Shown in pieces: positions 26,254 to 34,925 of a stretch of DNA of 64,000 bases. The notes under the pieces were generated by a model, which was not told where the DNA came from, ran no database searches, and saw only the letters and a list, made by a program, of their open reading frames with translations. The translations under genes were made by a program, and so were the position numbers. Source of the stretch: Streptomyces sp. NBC_01294 (lineage in GTDB: Bacteria > Actinomycetota > Actinomycetes > Streptomycetales > Streptomycetaceae); the NCBI RefSeq assembly GCF_035917235.1, contig NZ_CP108423.1, forward strand, positions 2,168,501 to 2,232,500, in the 5' to 3' direction. The stretch's first letter is position 1. Every line of letters starts with the position of its first letter.

Positions 26254-27824
26254 GTGTCGTCTCCTCCAGTCGCCGCTGTACGCCACTGATGAACGACGCC
26301 CGGCGGTGCAGGTTGCGCCCGCACCGCTGCGACGACGGCTCGCCTACGGATGCCGATCCGAGGAGCCGCCGCCACGCGCCGCGCCACGCGACGGGCATCC
26401 ACGCTCGGCGCCGCGCACCCCCTCCTCGCCCGCGGACCGCGGCTTCAACACGCGGCGGATGCGCGCCGGATCGCGTCGAGCGCGCGCGTCACGTCCTCGT
26501 CGGTCGTCGACCAGTTGCTCACCGAGATGCGCATGACGCGCCGGCCGTGCCAGGTGGAGCCGCTGATCCAGGTCGTGCCGTCGTCGAGCAGCCGGGCGAG
26601 TACCCGTTCCGTACGTGCGTCGGTGCCGAACTCGGCGCAGACCTGGGTGAACACCACGTCGTTGAGCACGGTCGCGCCGTCGATCCCGGCGATGCCCGCG
26701 GCGAACGCGTCGGCGTGCCGGCACAGCCGGTCGACGAGGTCGGCCACGCCCGACCGGCCGAGGGACCTGAGTGCGGCCCACACGGTGAAGGCCCTGCCGC
26801 GCCGCGAAAGTTCGGGGACCTTGTCGACGGGGTCGCCCGCTTCGTCCTGGATGAGGTAGTCGCCGCGCAGCCCCATCGCCGCCCGGAGCGCCGACGGGTC
26901 GCGCACGAGGGCAAGGCCGCAGTCGTAGGGGACGTTCAGGGTCTTGTGGGCGTCCGTCGCCCAGGAGTCGGCGTGGGCGCAGCCCTCGGTCAGGTGGGCG
27001 CGGGCCGGGGAGGCGGCCGCCCACAGCCCGAAGGCCCCGTCGACGTGCACCCAGGCATCCGCCGCGCGGGCGGCGCCGATCGTCTCGGTGAACGGGTCGA
27101 AGGCGCCGGAGTGGATGTCTCCGGCCTGGAGGATCACGATCGTGGGGTTCTGGCTCCGGCTCTGGCCGTCGGCTTCCAGGACGTCCCGCAGGGCCTCGGG
27201 CTCGATGCGCCCTTGACCGTCCGCCTTCACCAGTTCGGGTTTGCCGAGGCCGAGGTAGCGCAGCGCCAGGTCGACGGCCATGTGGCGGTCCTCGCCGGCG
27301 AGGACGCGGACGGCCGGCCCTCCGGCGAGTCCGTCGCGGGCGACGTTCCAGCCGGCGCGCCGCAGCACCGCGTCGCGCCCGGCGGCGAGGCAGGTGAAGT
27401 TCGCCATCGTGGCCCCCGTGGTGAAGCCGACGGCGCTGTCGCCCGGCAGGCCGAGCAGATCGAGCAGCCAGGCGCCGGCGATCTCCTCCGCCGCCGTGTA
27501 CGCGGGCGAGGCGGCGCGCATCACGCAGTTCTGGTCCCAGGCGCTGACGAGCCAGTCCGCGGCCAGCGCGGCCGGTTCGGTGCCGCCGACCACGAACCCG
27601 TAGAAGCGGCCGCTGGGGAAAGCGGTGAGCCCCGGCTCGCAGGCCGTGGCCAGCAGGTCGACGACATCGGCGGGCACGCTGGGACCGTCGGGCAGTTCGA
27701 CACCGAGCGCGCGCACGGTCTCGTCGACCGAAGCGCGGGCGGGAACCCTGCGGTCGGACAGGCTCGCCAGCCAGCGGACCGCATGGTCGTGGGCCTGTCG
27801 GAGCGCAGCCTCGCGCGCGTCCAT
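26254..27824 (-). CDS. PLP-dependent aspartate aminotransferase-fold decarboxylase
   Basis: 459-aa group II pyridoxal-phosphate decarboxylase (coding part 26445-27824; the stretch 26254-26444 is a non-coding gap). The PLP lysine is in the DAHKTLNVPYDCG motif, the GFTTGATMANFTCLAAGRDAVL segment binds the phosphate, and HVDGAFGLWA holds the conserved Asp. Relatives decarboxylate aromatic amino acids, glutamate or diamines; which one cannot be told. ATG at 27824 has CATAGT seven bases upstream and little Shine-Dalgarno sequence, so a leaderless mRNA is likely. It stands alone in the accessory stretch. Confidence 0.87.
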
Positions 27825-28007
27825 ACCTCGGACTATGAGACGGCCGCCCGCGCCGCGCAAGCCACGCGGGGCGCGGTCACTCCCCGTCGGCCGCCGATCC
27901 CCGTACGTCAGGTACGGCCTGCCGTGCGCGGCGTGGCGCCGGGCGGGCCCGCCTGCGCCGCCGTTGCCGGCCCTTCTCTGCCCGCCGCTGCCGGCTCCCC
28001 CGCTTCC

Positions 28008-28013
28008 TATGAT
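28008..28013 (+). promoter_or_regulatory. -10 element of the LD-carboxypeptidase gene (leaderless)
   Basis: TATGAT ends 6 bp before the ATG at 28020, and no ribosome-binding sequence is present. Transcription should begin at or next to the start codon. Confidence 0.65.
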
Positions 28014-28019
28014 CATCGG

Positions 28020-29063
28020 ATGACAGATCCTCTCTACCCCGCCAAGCCCCGCCCCGGTGACCAGATCGCGGTGCTGTCCCCTTCCGCCGGGCTGCCCGGC
28101 CTCTTCCCGCTGCCCTACGAGCTGGGGCTGCGCAGGCTCCGGGAGGAGTTCGGGCTGAAGCCCGTGGAGTATCCGACGACCCGGAAGATGGGCGCGACGC
28201 CCCGGGAGCGGGCCGCGGACATCCACGCCGCCTTCGCGGACCCCGGCATCAAGGCGGTGATCGCCAGCATCGGCGGCGACGACCAGATCACCGTCCTGCC
28301 CCACCTCGACCGCGATCTCCTGCGCGCCAACCCCAAGCCGTTCTTCGGCTACAGCGACAACACCAACCTGCTGCTGTTCCTGCGGAACCTGGGCATCGTC
28401 GGCTACCACGGCGGCACGGTGATGGTCGAGCTCGGGCGGCCCGGCGCGATGCACCCCTCGACCGCCGACTCCCTCCGGGCGGCGCTGTTCACCTCGGGCG
28501 CGTACGAGCTTACGCAGTCGAGCACCTACGGGGACGTCAACGGCCCCTGGGAGGACCCGCACACCTTCGACGCCGAACCGGAGATGGAGCCCTCCGACGG
28601 CTGGTCCTGGCACAACGCCGACCGGGTGGTCGAAGGCATCGGCTGGGGCGGCAACCTGGAGATCATCTCCTGGCTGCTGATGGCCGACCGCGCGGTGCTG
28701 CCGACCGACGCCTACGCCGGCAACGTGCTCTTCCTGGAGACCTCGGAGGAGCTGCCGCGCGCCGAGGAGGTCTACCGGATCCTCCGGCACATGGGCGAGC
28801 GGGGGCTGCTGCGCCGGTTCCCCGCGCTGCTGATGGGCCGGGCGAAGGCCTGGTCGTTCGAGAGCCGGTCGGGCGCCGAGGAGAAGGCGCGGTTCCGCCG
28901 CGAACAGCGAGAGGCCGTGCTGCGCGCGCTGGACCAGTACGCCCCCGACACCCTGGTGGTGTTCGACGTCGACCTCGGGCACACCGACCCGCAGCTCGTG
29001 ATCCCCGTCGGAGGGCGCATCCGGGTGGACGGGCCGGCCCGCCGGATCGTCGTCACGTACTGA
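28020..29063 (+). CDS. S66-family LD-carboxypeptidase / MccF-like serine peptidase
   Basis: 347-aa cytoplasmic serine peptidase. The nucleophile is S112 in FFGYSDNTNLL; the catalytic Glu is in NVLFLETSEELP and the His in DVDLGHTDPQL. The order and spacing fit peptidase family S66. Members either trim the terminal D-Ala from recycled murein tetrapeptides (LdcA) or cleave microcin C-like nucleotide antibiotics (MccF). The size and the acidic insert around PWEDPHTFDAEPEMEPSDGWSW look closer to the MccF-like subgroup, but that is a judgement by eye. It is transcribed from a leaderless promoter. Confidence 0.88.
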   Translation: MTDPLYPAKPRPGDQIAVLSPSAGLPGLFPLPYELGLRRLREEFGLKPVEYPTTRKMGATPRERAADIHAAFADPGIKAVIASIGGDDQITVLPHLDRDLLRANPKPFFGYSDNTNLLLFLRNLGIVGYHGGTVMVELGRPGAMHPSTADSLRAALFTSGAYELTQSSTYGDVNGPWEDPHTFDAEPEMEPSDGWSWHNADRVVEGIGWGGNLEIISWLLMADRAVLPTDAYAGNVLFLETSEELPRAEEVYRILRHMGERGLLRRFPALLMGRAKAWSFESRSGAEEKARFRREQREAVLRALDQYAPDTLVVFDVDLGHTDPQLVIPVGGRIRVDGPARRIVVTY

Positions 29064-29079
29064 GCCGCACACCGAATGA

Positions 29080-29121
29080 CAACCCAGGGTTGACACTCCG
29101 CGGACTGTCAACCTACGGTTG
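29080..29121 (+). promoter_or_regulatory. Promoter with paired palindromes before the HTH/Clp_N gene
   Basis: TTGACA (29090-29095) and TACGGT (29114-29119) form -35 and -10 elements with an 18-bp spacer. The palindrome CAACCCAGGGTTG (29080-29092) overlaps the -35, and CAACCTACGGTTG (29109-29121) covers the -10. The ATG at 29127 is 7 bp past the -10, so the mRNA is leaderless. The arrangement suggests tight repression by a regulator bound to both sites. Confidence 0.75.
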
Positions 29122-29126
29122 CACCC

Positions 29127-29882
29127 ATGACGAACCCTTCGGTGGAACCCGTTCGCATGACCAACCCGGTACGCCTCGACGACCTCATCGAGGCCATCAA
29201 GAAGGTCCACACCGACACCCTGGAGCAGCTCAGCGGCGCCGTCGTCGCCGCCGAGGCGCTGGGCGACGTGGCCGACCACCTCATTGGCCACTTCGTCGAC
29301 CAGGCCCGCCGCTCCGGCGCCTCCTGGACCGACATCGGCCGCAGCATGGGCGTCACCCGTCAGGCCGCCCAGAAGCGCTTCGTGCCCAAGGCCGACAAGG
29401 AGGGCGACGCCGGCCTCGACCCCAACCAGGGCTTCGCCCGCTTCACCCCCCGCGCCCGCAACGTCGTCGTGGTCGCGCAGAACGAGGCCCGCGCCGCCGG
29501 CAACACCGAGATCCGCACGGAGCACCTGGTCCTCGGCCTGCTGTCCGAGCCCGAGGGCCTCGCGGCGCTCGCCCTGACCGCCCAGGGGGTCGACACCGAC
29601 GCCGTGCGCGCCGCGGCGACCGGCGCCCTGCCCCCGGCAGCAGCGGACGTCCCCGACCTCGTCCCCTTCGACGCAGCCGCGAAGAAGACCCTGGAGCTCA
29701 CCTTCCGCGAAGCCCTGCGCCTCGGCCACGGCTACGTGGGCACGGAGCACATCCTCCTCGCGCTCCTAGAGCAGGAGCACGGCGAGGGCCTGCTGACCGG
29801 CCTCGGCGTGGACAAGGACGCCGTCGAGGCCGCCGTCACCGAAGCCTTGGCAGCCGTACTCGGCGGCGAGGCCGGGAAGTAG
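29127..29882 (+). CDS. HTH-linked Clp N-terminal domain protein
   Basis: 251-aa protein without an ATPase domain. Residues 15-90 include an HTH-like helix pair (ASWTDIGRSMGVTRQAAQKRF). Residues 100-250 contain the two repeats of a Clp_N domain (FTPRARNVVVVAQNEARAAGNTEIRTEHLVLGLL and the matching YVGTEHILLALLEQEHGEGLL). Clp_N domains bind adaptors or substrates of ClpC-type unfoldases. A role as a regulator or adaptor in protein quality control is inferred. A second in-frame start (MTNPVRLDD at residue 11) repeats the first four residues. The 3' end overlaps the convergent AI-2E permease gene by 47 bp. Confidence 0.82.
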   Translation: MTNPSVEPVRMTNPVRLDDLIEAIKKVHTDTLEQLSGAVVAAEALGDVADHLIGHFVDQARRSGASWTDIGRSMGVTRQAAQKRFVPKADKEGDAGLDPNQGFARFTPRARNVVVVAQNEARAAGNTEIRTEHLVLGLLSEPEGLAALALTAQGVDTDAVRAAATGALPPAAADVPDLVPFDAAAKKTLELTFREALRLGHGYVGTEHILLALLEQEHGEGLLTGLGVDKDAVEAAVTEALAAVLGGEAGK

Positions 29883-31200
29883 AGGCGTCGGCGGCCCGCG
29901 TCAGCTCGTACCTCTTCACGTACGCGCCGAGGAAGGCCTGCAGCGTGGCGACGGCCGGGATCGCGATGAGCGCCCCGACCGCGCCCAGCAGGGCGGTGCC
30001 CGCGACGACCGATCCGAAGGCCACCGCCGGATGGATGTCCACGGTCTTCGAGGTCAGCTTCGGCTGGAGGACGTAGTTCTCGAACTGCTGGTACACCACC
30101 ACGAATCCGAGGACGTACAGCGCGTACCAGGGGTCGACGGTGAAGGCGATCAGGACCGGCAGCGCGCCCGCGAGGTACGTGCCGATGGTGGGGATGAACT
30201 GCGAGACCAGCCCCACCCACATCGCGAGGGCGGGCGCGTACGGCACGCCGAGGACCGCCAGCAGGATGTAGGTGGCGATGGCGGAGATCAGCGCCATCAG
30301 CCCGCGCGAGTAGAGGTAGCCGCCCGTCTTGGTGACGGCGATCTCCCAGGCGCGCAGCACCTCGGCCTGCTTCGCGGGCGGCAGTACGGAGCACAGCGCG
30401 CGCCGCAGTCGGGGCCCGTCGGCGGCGAAGTAGAAGGAGAACAGCCCGATCGTCAGCAGCTTGAACAGCCCGCCGAGCACGGTGGCGGACACGTCGAGCA
30501 CGCCGGTCGCACTGTTCTGCACGTACTTGCGCAACCAGTCGGAGCGCAGCAGGCTGTCCTGGATCTCCAGCCGGGACAGCTCGGTGTGGAACGTGCTGTT
30601 GATCGAGTTGATCACCGAGTCGAGGTAGCGCGGGAAGCCCTCCACCATCTCGATGATCTGCCCGGCGAGCATCGAGCCGAGCAGGGTGAGGAACCCGGCG
30701 GCCGCGACGAACACCCCGAGGAAGACCAGGAAGGTGGCGAGCCCGCGGCGCATGCCGTGGGCCGCCATCCTGGCCACCGCGGGTTCGATCGCGAGTGCGA
30801 GGAAGAACGCGATCAGGATGTTGACGAGCAGCCCCAGCAGCTGGTGGAAGGCCCAGCTGCCGAGCTGGAAGCAGGCGATCAGGGCCAGGACGAGGACCAC
30901 GGCGCGCGGCAGCCAGCGCGGCATCCGCGCCTCGTCCCCTGCGGGGGCCCCACCGGGCTGCTCCGGCGGCGGCGCACCGGGGGCATCCGCACGCGGCGGC
31001 GTCACGTCCGGAGCGTCCGCACGCGGCGGCGTCACTCCCGGAGCGTCCGCACGCGATGGCGTCGCATCCGGCGTGCCTGCACGCGGCGGTGTCACGTCCC
31101 CGGCGCCTCCATGCGGCGCCGGTACGCCCTGGGCGTCCGCACGCGGCGGCGTACCCAGGGCGTCTGCGCGTTGATCGGTCGTCTCTTCGCTGGCTGCCAC
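29836..31200 (-). CDS. AI-2E family (PerM-like) membrane transporter
   Basis: 454-aa integral membrane protein with about seven to eight helices from residue 95 on. The family core includes QFIPTIGTYLAGALPVLIAF and QQFENYVLQPKL. Members export signalling molecules or act as Na+/H+ antiporters; the substrate is not predictable. Residues 1-90 are a hydrophilic tail of about six imperfect 10-aa repeats (R-A-D-A-P-x-V-T-P-P) coded by 30-bp DNA repeats at about 30983-31160. GTG at 31200 is the start. The C-terminus is Arg-rich. Confidence 0.88.
   Translation of the reverse strand: MAASEETTDQRADALGTPPRADAQGVPAPHGGAGDVTPPRAGTPDATPSRADAPGVTPPRADAPDVTPPRADAPGAPPPEQPGGAPAGDEARMPRWLPRAVVLVLALIACFQLGSWAFHQLLGLLVNILIAFFLALAIEPAVARMAAHGMRRGLATFLVFLGVFVAAAGFLTLLGSMLAGQIIEMVEGFPRYLDSVINSINSTFHTELSRLEIQDSLLRSDWLRKYVQNSATGVLDVSATVLGGLFKLLTIGLFSFYFAADGPRLRRALCSVLPPAKQAEVLRAWEIAVTKTGGYLYSRGLMALISAIATYILLAVLGVPYAPALAMWVGLVSQFIPTIGTYLAGALPVLIAFTVDPWYALYVLGFVVVYQQFENYVLQPKLTSKTVDIHPAVAFGSVVAGTALLGAVGALIAIPAVATLQAFLGAYVKRYELTRAADASTSRPRRRVRLPRLR
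30983..31160. repeat. 30-bp in-frame tandem repeat array
   Basis: About six imperfect 30-bp units beginning GCGTCCGCACGCGGCGGCGT code the Pro/Ala/Asp-rich N-terminal tail of the AI-2E family permease. Confidence 0.85.
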
Positions 31201-31263
31201 GCAGCCAAGTCTGTCCCACCGGCGGACCGAACCGCGAAGCGGTCTCCCGGTACCCGCGCAGGG

Positions 31264-31458
31264 TCAGCGCAGCGACGCCGGCACGTCCATCGCCGCGCAC
31301 ACCGCGCGCCACACGTCCTTGGCCTCCCAGCCCGCGTCCAGCGCCTGGTGGACGGTCCGCCCGCCGAGCTCCGTCATGACGTGGTCCCGCGCGAAGGAGT
31401 CGGCGTAGCCCGCACCGAAGTGCTCGGCCATCCGCTCCCAGAAAATCGTCAACCGCAT
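31264..31458 (-). CDS. DUF3046 protein
   Basis: 64-aa small conserved actinobacterial protein (MRLTIFWERMAEHFG... ELGGRTVHQALDAGWEAKDVWRAVC). Homologues commonly lie near recA-recX in actinomycetes, as here about 9 kb away. Its function is unknown. GATACT lies 6 bp upstream of the ATG at 31458, with no Shine-Dalgarno sequence, so the mRNA is probably leaderless. Confidence 0.88.
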   Translation of the reverse strand: MRLTIFWERMAEHFGAGYADSFARDHVMTELGGRTVHQALDAGWEAKDVWRAVCAAMDVPASLR

Positions 31459-31527
31459 GCCCCCAGTATCCCGCCCCGTGAGAGTGCACCGGCAGCGTTC
31501 GCCCCTCCTCGCCGCACCACCGCGCCC

Positions 31528-31533
31528 TAGGTT
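31528..31533 (+). promoter_or_regulatory. -10 element of the 31540 gene (leaderless)
   Basis: TAGGTT ends 6 bp before the ATG at 31540, with no ribosome-binding sequence between. Confidence 0.6.
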
Positions 31534-31539
31534 GCACGC

Positions 31540-32496
31540 ATGCCCGGAGACGAAGCTTCCTCGCAGACCCCGCTGGCCCGCGCCGAGCGGTTCATCTGGC
31601 TCACGGCCCGCGTGCTGGAGCAGCGGCGGTTCACGTTCCATTTCCTCGGCGGGGACGCCGACGCGGTGGACACCGCCCTCGGTTCGTACCTCAACGACGA
31701 CGGCGGCTACGGTCACGCGCTCGATCCGGACCTGCGCGGTCCGCTCAGCCAGCCCCTGCACACCGCGCACGCCCTGCGCGTGCTCGACAGCCTGGGCCGC
31801 TGCGCCGGGCAGCGCATCGAGCGGCTCTGCCGCCACCTGACCGGGGTCTCCACCGCGGACGGCGCGCTTCCGGTGGTCTTCCCCGCCCCGCACGACTACC
31901 CCTCGGCCCCGTACCACCCGATGCTGGACGATCCGCCGGGCGAGCTGCTGGCCACGGGCCCGGTCGTCGGCGTACTGCACCGCAACCGGGTCTGGCACGC
32001 CTGGCTCTTCCGGGCCACGGACTTCTGCTGGGACCGCGTCGAGAACCTGCGCCACTCGCATCCGTACGAGGTCCAGAGCGCGGTGGCCTTCCTCGACGGC
32101 GCCCCCGACCGGACGCGGGCGGCGGCGGCCGCGGACCGGCTCGGACGGCTGGCGCGCGAGCAGCGGCTGGTGGTGCTCGACCCGGTGCGGCGGGCGGAGT
32201 ACCCGGAGTCCCCCGGCTACGCACCGGGCGAGCGGCTGTACCCGCACGACTTCGCGCGCCGTCCCGAGTCGCTGGCCCGCGGCTGGTTCACCGACGCGGA
32301 GATCCGCCGCTCGCTGGACTTCCTGGCCTCCGAGCAGCAGCCGGACGGCGGCTGGCCGGTGCGCCGGCGGGCCTGGGCGCCGGGGAGCGCGCTGGAGCGG
32401 CGGCCGATCGCCACCCTGGAGGCCCTGCTGACCCTGCGGGCCTACGGACGCCTGCCGGCCGCGGTCAGCCTCCCAGGGCCCGTACCCCCGCGGTGA
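31540..32496 (+). CDS. Conserved protein with prenyltransferase/cyclase-like alpha-toroid fold
   Basis: 318-aa soluble protein. Two segments with the terpene-cyclase/prenyltransferase beta pattern are visible: LNDDGGYGHALDPDLRGP (about residues 50-67) and ASEQQPDGGWPVRRRAWAPG (about 265-284), each a Gly-rich turn followed by an aromatic or charged residue. The usual DxDD cyclase motif is missing, so catalysis by protonation is unlikely and the function is unknown. The 3' end overlaps the convergent azlD gene by 32 bp. Confidence 0.75.
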   Translation: MPGDEASSQTPLARAERFIWLTARVLEQRRFTFHFLGGDADAVDTALGSYLNDDGGYGHALDPDLRGPLSQPLHTAHALRVLDSLGRCAGQRIERLCRHLTGVSTADGALPVVFPAPHDYPSAPYHPMLDDPPGELLATGPVVGVLHRNRVWHAWLFRATDFCWDRVENLRHSHPYEVQSAVAFLDGAPDRTRAAAAADRLGRLAREQRLVVLDPVRRAEYPESPGYAPGERLYPHDFARRPESLARGWFTDAEIRRSLDFLASEQQPDGGWPVRRRAWAPGSALERRPIATLEALLTLRAYGRLPAAVSLPGPVPPR

Positions 32497-32773
32497 CCAC
32501 GACGGCGGCCGCGACCACGACCAGGAACGGCGCCCGCAGCAGCAGCGCCAGGCCGGCGGCCGCGAGCCCGGCGGCGCGGGCGTCGACGACGAGGGCGGAG
32601 CCGGTGCTGAAGGTCTGCTGGGCGGTGAGCGCGGCGAGCAGCGCCACCGGCAGCAGGGCGGCCAGGCGGCGCACCAGGGGCCGCTCCAGGGCCCCGGCGG
32701 GGACGAGCAGCCCCGCGTACTTCACGGCGTAGCAGCCGACGACGGTGAGCCCGATGGCGATCCAGACGTTCAC
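32465..32773 (-). CDS. azlD: AzlD-family branched-chain amino acid export subunit
   Basis: 102-aa membrane protein with four hydrophobic segments. It starts with GTG at 32773, overlapping the azlC stop codon (GTGA). The AzlD pattern GCYAVKYAGLLVPAGALE and a conserved LLPVALLAALTAQQTF segment are present. With AzlC it forms a two-component exporter for branched-chain amino acids or analogues. Confidence 0.87.
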   Translation of the reverse strand: MNVWIAIGLTVVGCYAVKYAGLLVPAGALERPLVRRLAALLPVALLAALTAQQTFSTGSALVVDARAAGLAAAGLALLLRAPFLVVVAAAVVVTAGVRALGG

Positions 32774-33492
32774 GAGCGGCGTCCCTTCATCCACAGCACG
32801 ACGGGGGCGGCCAGGGCCGCGATCAGCACGGGCACCCCGGCGGGGAGCACCGGCAGGAACCCGAGCCCGAGGACCAGCGCGAGGGCGGCGACGGCCCGCT
32901 CGGTGCCGGTCTTCAGCATCGGCGCGAGCAGGGCCAGGAACACGGCGGGCCCTGCGGCGTCCAGCCCCCATGCCCTGGTGTCCCCGATGGCCCCGGCGCC
33001 GAGCGCGCCGAGCAGGGTGGTGAGGTTCCACAGCACGTAGAGGGTGAGCCCGGTGACGGTGAAGCCGAGCCGGGCCGACTTCCGGTCGGGCTGGGCCAGC
33101 GCCACGGCGGTGGTCTCGTCGATCACCCAGTGCGCGGCGAGGGGCCGTACGGCGCGCGGCAGTGCGAGGAGCTGCGACAGGCGCAGCCCGTAGAAGGCGT
33201 TGCGGGTCCCGAGGAAGAAGGCCCCGGCGGCGGCGGTGAACGGGTTCCCGCCCGCGGCCAGCGCCCCGACCAGCGCGAACTGCGAGGCGCCGGTGAAGAC
33301 GAGCAGGCTCAGCACGCAGGCCTGGAGCGTACTGATGCCGGCCCCTGCGGCGGTCACCCCGAAGGCGAACCCGGACAGCCCGACGGCCACCCCGACCCCG
33401 AGCGCGTCCCGCACGACGGCGGCACGCGGCCGCCCCTCGGGCACCGGTGTCTCCCGTACCTCTGACTCTGTGATCATGCGCTGCTCTGCCAC
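32770..33492 (-). CDS. azlC: AzlC-family branched-chain amino acid exporter
   Basis: 240-aa membrane protein. It has the AzlC family pattern: GVTAAGAGISTLQACVLSLLVFTGASQFALVGALAAGG, then LGTRNAFYGLRLSQLL and HWVIDETTAVALAQ. GTG at 33492 is favoured because TAGCTT lies 6 bp upstream (leaderless pattern); ATG at 33477 is an alternative. The gene is coupled to azlD. Confidence 0.9.
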   Translation of the reverse strand: MAEQRMITESEVRETPVPEGRPRAAVVRDALGVGVAVGLSGFAFGVTAAGAGISTLQACVLSLLVFTGASQFALVGALAAGGNPFTAAAGAFFLGTRNAFYGLRLSQLLALPRAVRPLAAHWVIDETTAVALAQPDRKSARLGFTVTGLTLYVLWNLTTLLGALGAGAIGDTRAWGLDAAGPAVFLALLAPMLKTGTERAVAALALVLGLGFLPVLPAGVPVLIAALAAPVVLWMKGRRS

Positions 33493-33634
33493 ACCCCGAA
33501 GCTATGCGGGGGCCGGTCGAGCCGTCTTGTACGTTCTTGCGCGCGCGGGGTTTTCCGAATGACCGGAAGCGGTGCCGCAGGCAGGCAGCAGCGGGGCCCG
33601 AGGGCCCCGGGTGCGTGCCCGCCGGGAGGGTGTG

Positions 33635-34213
33635 TCAGACCAGGGCGAGCCGGTCCACCAACAGCTCCACCCTCGACTCGGCGTCCTCGGGCAGCAGGCG
33701 GCCCGCTCGGGTCAGGGTCGCCAGGCCGTGCAGAGCCGCCCAGAACACCTCGGTGAACAGCCCCGGGTGGACGCCGTCGCCGGCGACCTCGGCGAGGCTC
33801 TCGAGCAGGGCGGCGAAGGCGTCCTTCAGCGGCTCGGGGGTGTCCTCCTGCGCGTACGCCAGGCCGCCGTCGAGCTGGAACAAGGCGTCGTAGACCGCCG
33901 GGTTGTGCTCGGCGAAGTCGAGATAGGCGCGGGCGAGGGCGGCGACCCGCTCGCGCGGGCCGGTCGCTCGGGAGGCCGCGGCACGCACCGCCGCGGCCAG
34001 CTCGGCGGCGCCTTCCAGGGCGACGGCGCCGATGATCGCGCGCTTGCCGCGGAAGTGGCTGTAGAGGACGGGCTGGCTGTATTCGATGCGCTCGGCGAGC
34101 CGGCGGGTGGTGACTGCGTCCCAGCCCTGCTGCTCGGCGAGTTCACGGGCTGTCGCCACGATGAGGCGCTCGCGCTCCGCCCGGTCGCGCTCCTTGCGTT
34201 CCTTTACCGACAT
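33635..34213 (-). CDS. TetR-family regulator
   Basis: 192-aa repressor. The N-terminal HTH is at about residues 15-60 (LIVATARELAEQQGWDAVTTRRLAERIEYSQPVLYSHFRGK), followed by a TetR C-terminal ligand domain of the WHG type. The ATG at 34213 is preceded by TAGGAT at 6 bp, and a palindrome CTAGC-ATC-GCTAG overlaps that -10, so it probably represses itself. A second copy of the site lies before the divergent DUF1772 gene. Confidence 0.92.
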   Translation of the reverse strand: MSVKERKERDRAERERLIVATARELAEQQGWDAVTTRRLAERIEYSQPVLYSHFRGKRAIIGAVALEGAAELAAAVRAAASRATGPRERVAALARAYLDFAEHNPAVYDALFQLDGGLAYAQEDTPEPLKDAFAALLESLAEVAGDGVHPGLFTEVFWAALHGLATLTRAGRLLPEDAESRVELLVDRLALV

Positions 34214-34222
34214 GATTCGATC

Positions 34223-34235
34223 CTAGCATCGCTAG
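34223..34235. promoter_or_regulatory. TetR operator 1
   Basis: CTAGCATCGCTAG, perfect 5-bp arms around ATC, overlaps the -10 (TAGGAT, minus strand 34220-34225) of the tetR gene. Confidence 0.75.
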
Positions 34236-34273
34236 ACAACCGAGCGTTAGTAGTACTAGCGTTGCCTCATCAT

Positions 34274-34286
34274 CTAGCAACGCTAG
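34274..34286. promoter_or_regulatory. TetR operator 2
   Basis: CTAGCAACGCTAG is the same palindrome with centre AAC, 51 bp from operator 1 and 15 bp before the DUF1772 start. A third, partial match (ACTAGCGTTGC) lies between them near 34255. Confidence 0.75.
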
Positions 34287-34301
34287 CTCGGAGGGATCGT
34301 C

Positions 34302-34748
34302 ATGCTCGACACACTCGAGGTCGTCACCACCGTCGTCGTCGGCCTGATGGTGGGGGTGGAGTTCTCCGTCGCCTTCATCATGAACCGGATCCTGGACGCG
34401 CTTCCCGAGGACAGCCGCCAGCTCGGCCACGCCCACGGCGGCCGGATGCTCGGCGCCCTGATGCCGGTCTGGTACATGGGCTCGCTCGTCCTCAGCGCGA
34501 TCTGGGCCATCGCCGGATGGCACCACCACGGCGCCGGACTCGTCGTCACCGCCGCCGGACTGCTGATCGTCAGCGTGGTCATGTCGGTCCTGCTGCTCGT
34601 CCCGATCAACAACCGGAACAAGACCTGGACCCCCGAGAACCGGCCCGCCGACTGGAAGGAGCAGCTGCACCGCTGGAACCGCTACCACTACATCCGCGTC
34701 GCCGTCATCGTCGCCGCGTTCACCCTGCTGGTCGTCGCCCTCGCCTGA
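34302..34748 (+). CDS. DUF1772 membrane protein (anthrone oxygenase-like)
   Basis: 148-aa protein with four hydrophobic helices. The DUF1772 pattern includes VEFSVAFIMNRIL near the start, NNRNKTW in the third loop and HRWNRYHYIRV before the last helix. Some family members are anthrone oxygenases, but most bacterial ones are uncharacterised. RBS GGAGGGATC. It is divergent from tetR and carries one of the two operators, so it is the likely target of that repressor. Confidence 0.83.
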   Translation: MLDTLEVVTTVVVGLMVGVEFSVAFIMNRILDALPEDSRQLGHAHGGRMLGALMPVWYMGSLVLSAIWAIAGWHHHGAGLVVTAAGLLIVSVVMSVLLLVPINNRNKTWTPENRPADWKEQLHRWNRYHYIRVAVIVAAFTLLVVALA

Positions 34749-34925
34749 TGGCACCGCTGCCCCGACAGGCACCGGTTCGCCCCTGCCGCTCAGATCCCAC
34801 GACTGCGATCACGGCAAGCCGCGCCCCTCGATCGGCCGCGTTCACCCGGCCTGATCAGGCCCCACACGACTCGGCAAGCGCCACGAAGCTCACCAAGCCG
34901 ACGAAGACCCGCATGGAGAAGAACG

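Noticed and set aside
22362..27824. Integrated mobile element in the accessory stretch
   Set aside because: No integrase, transposase, attachment repeat or tRNA boundary is visible, and base composition is like the surroundings.
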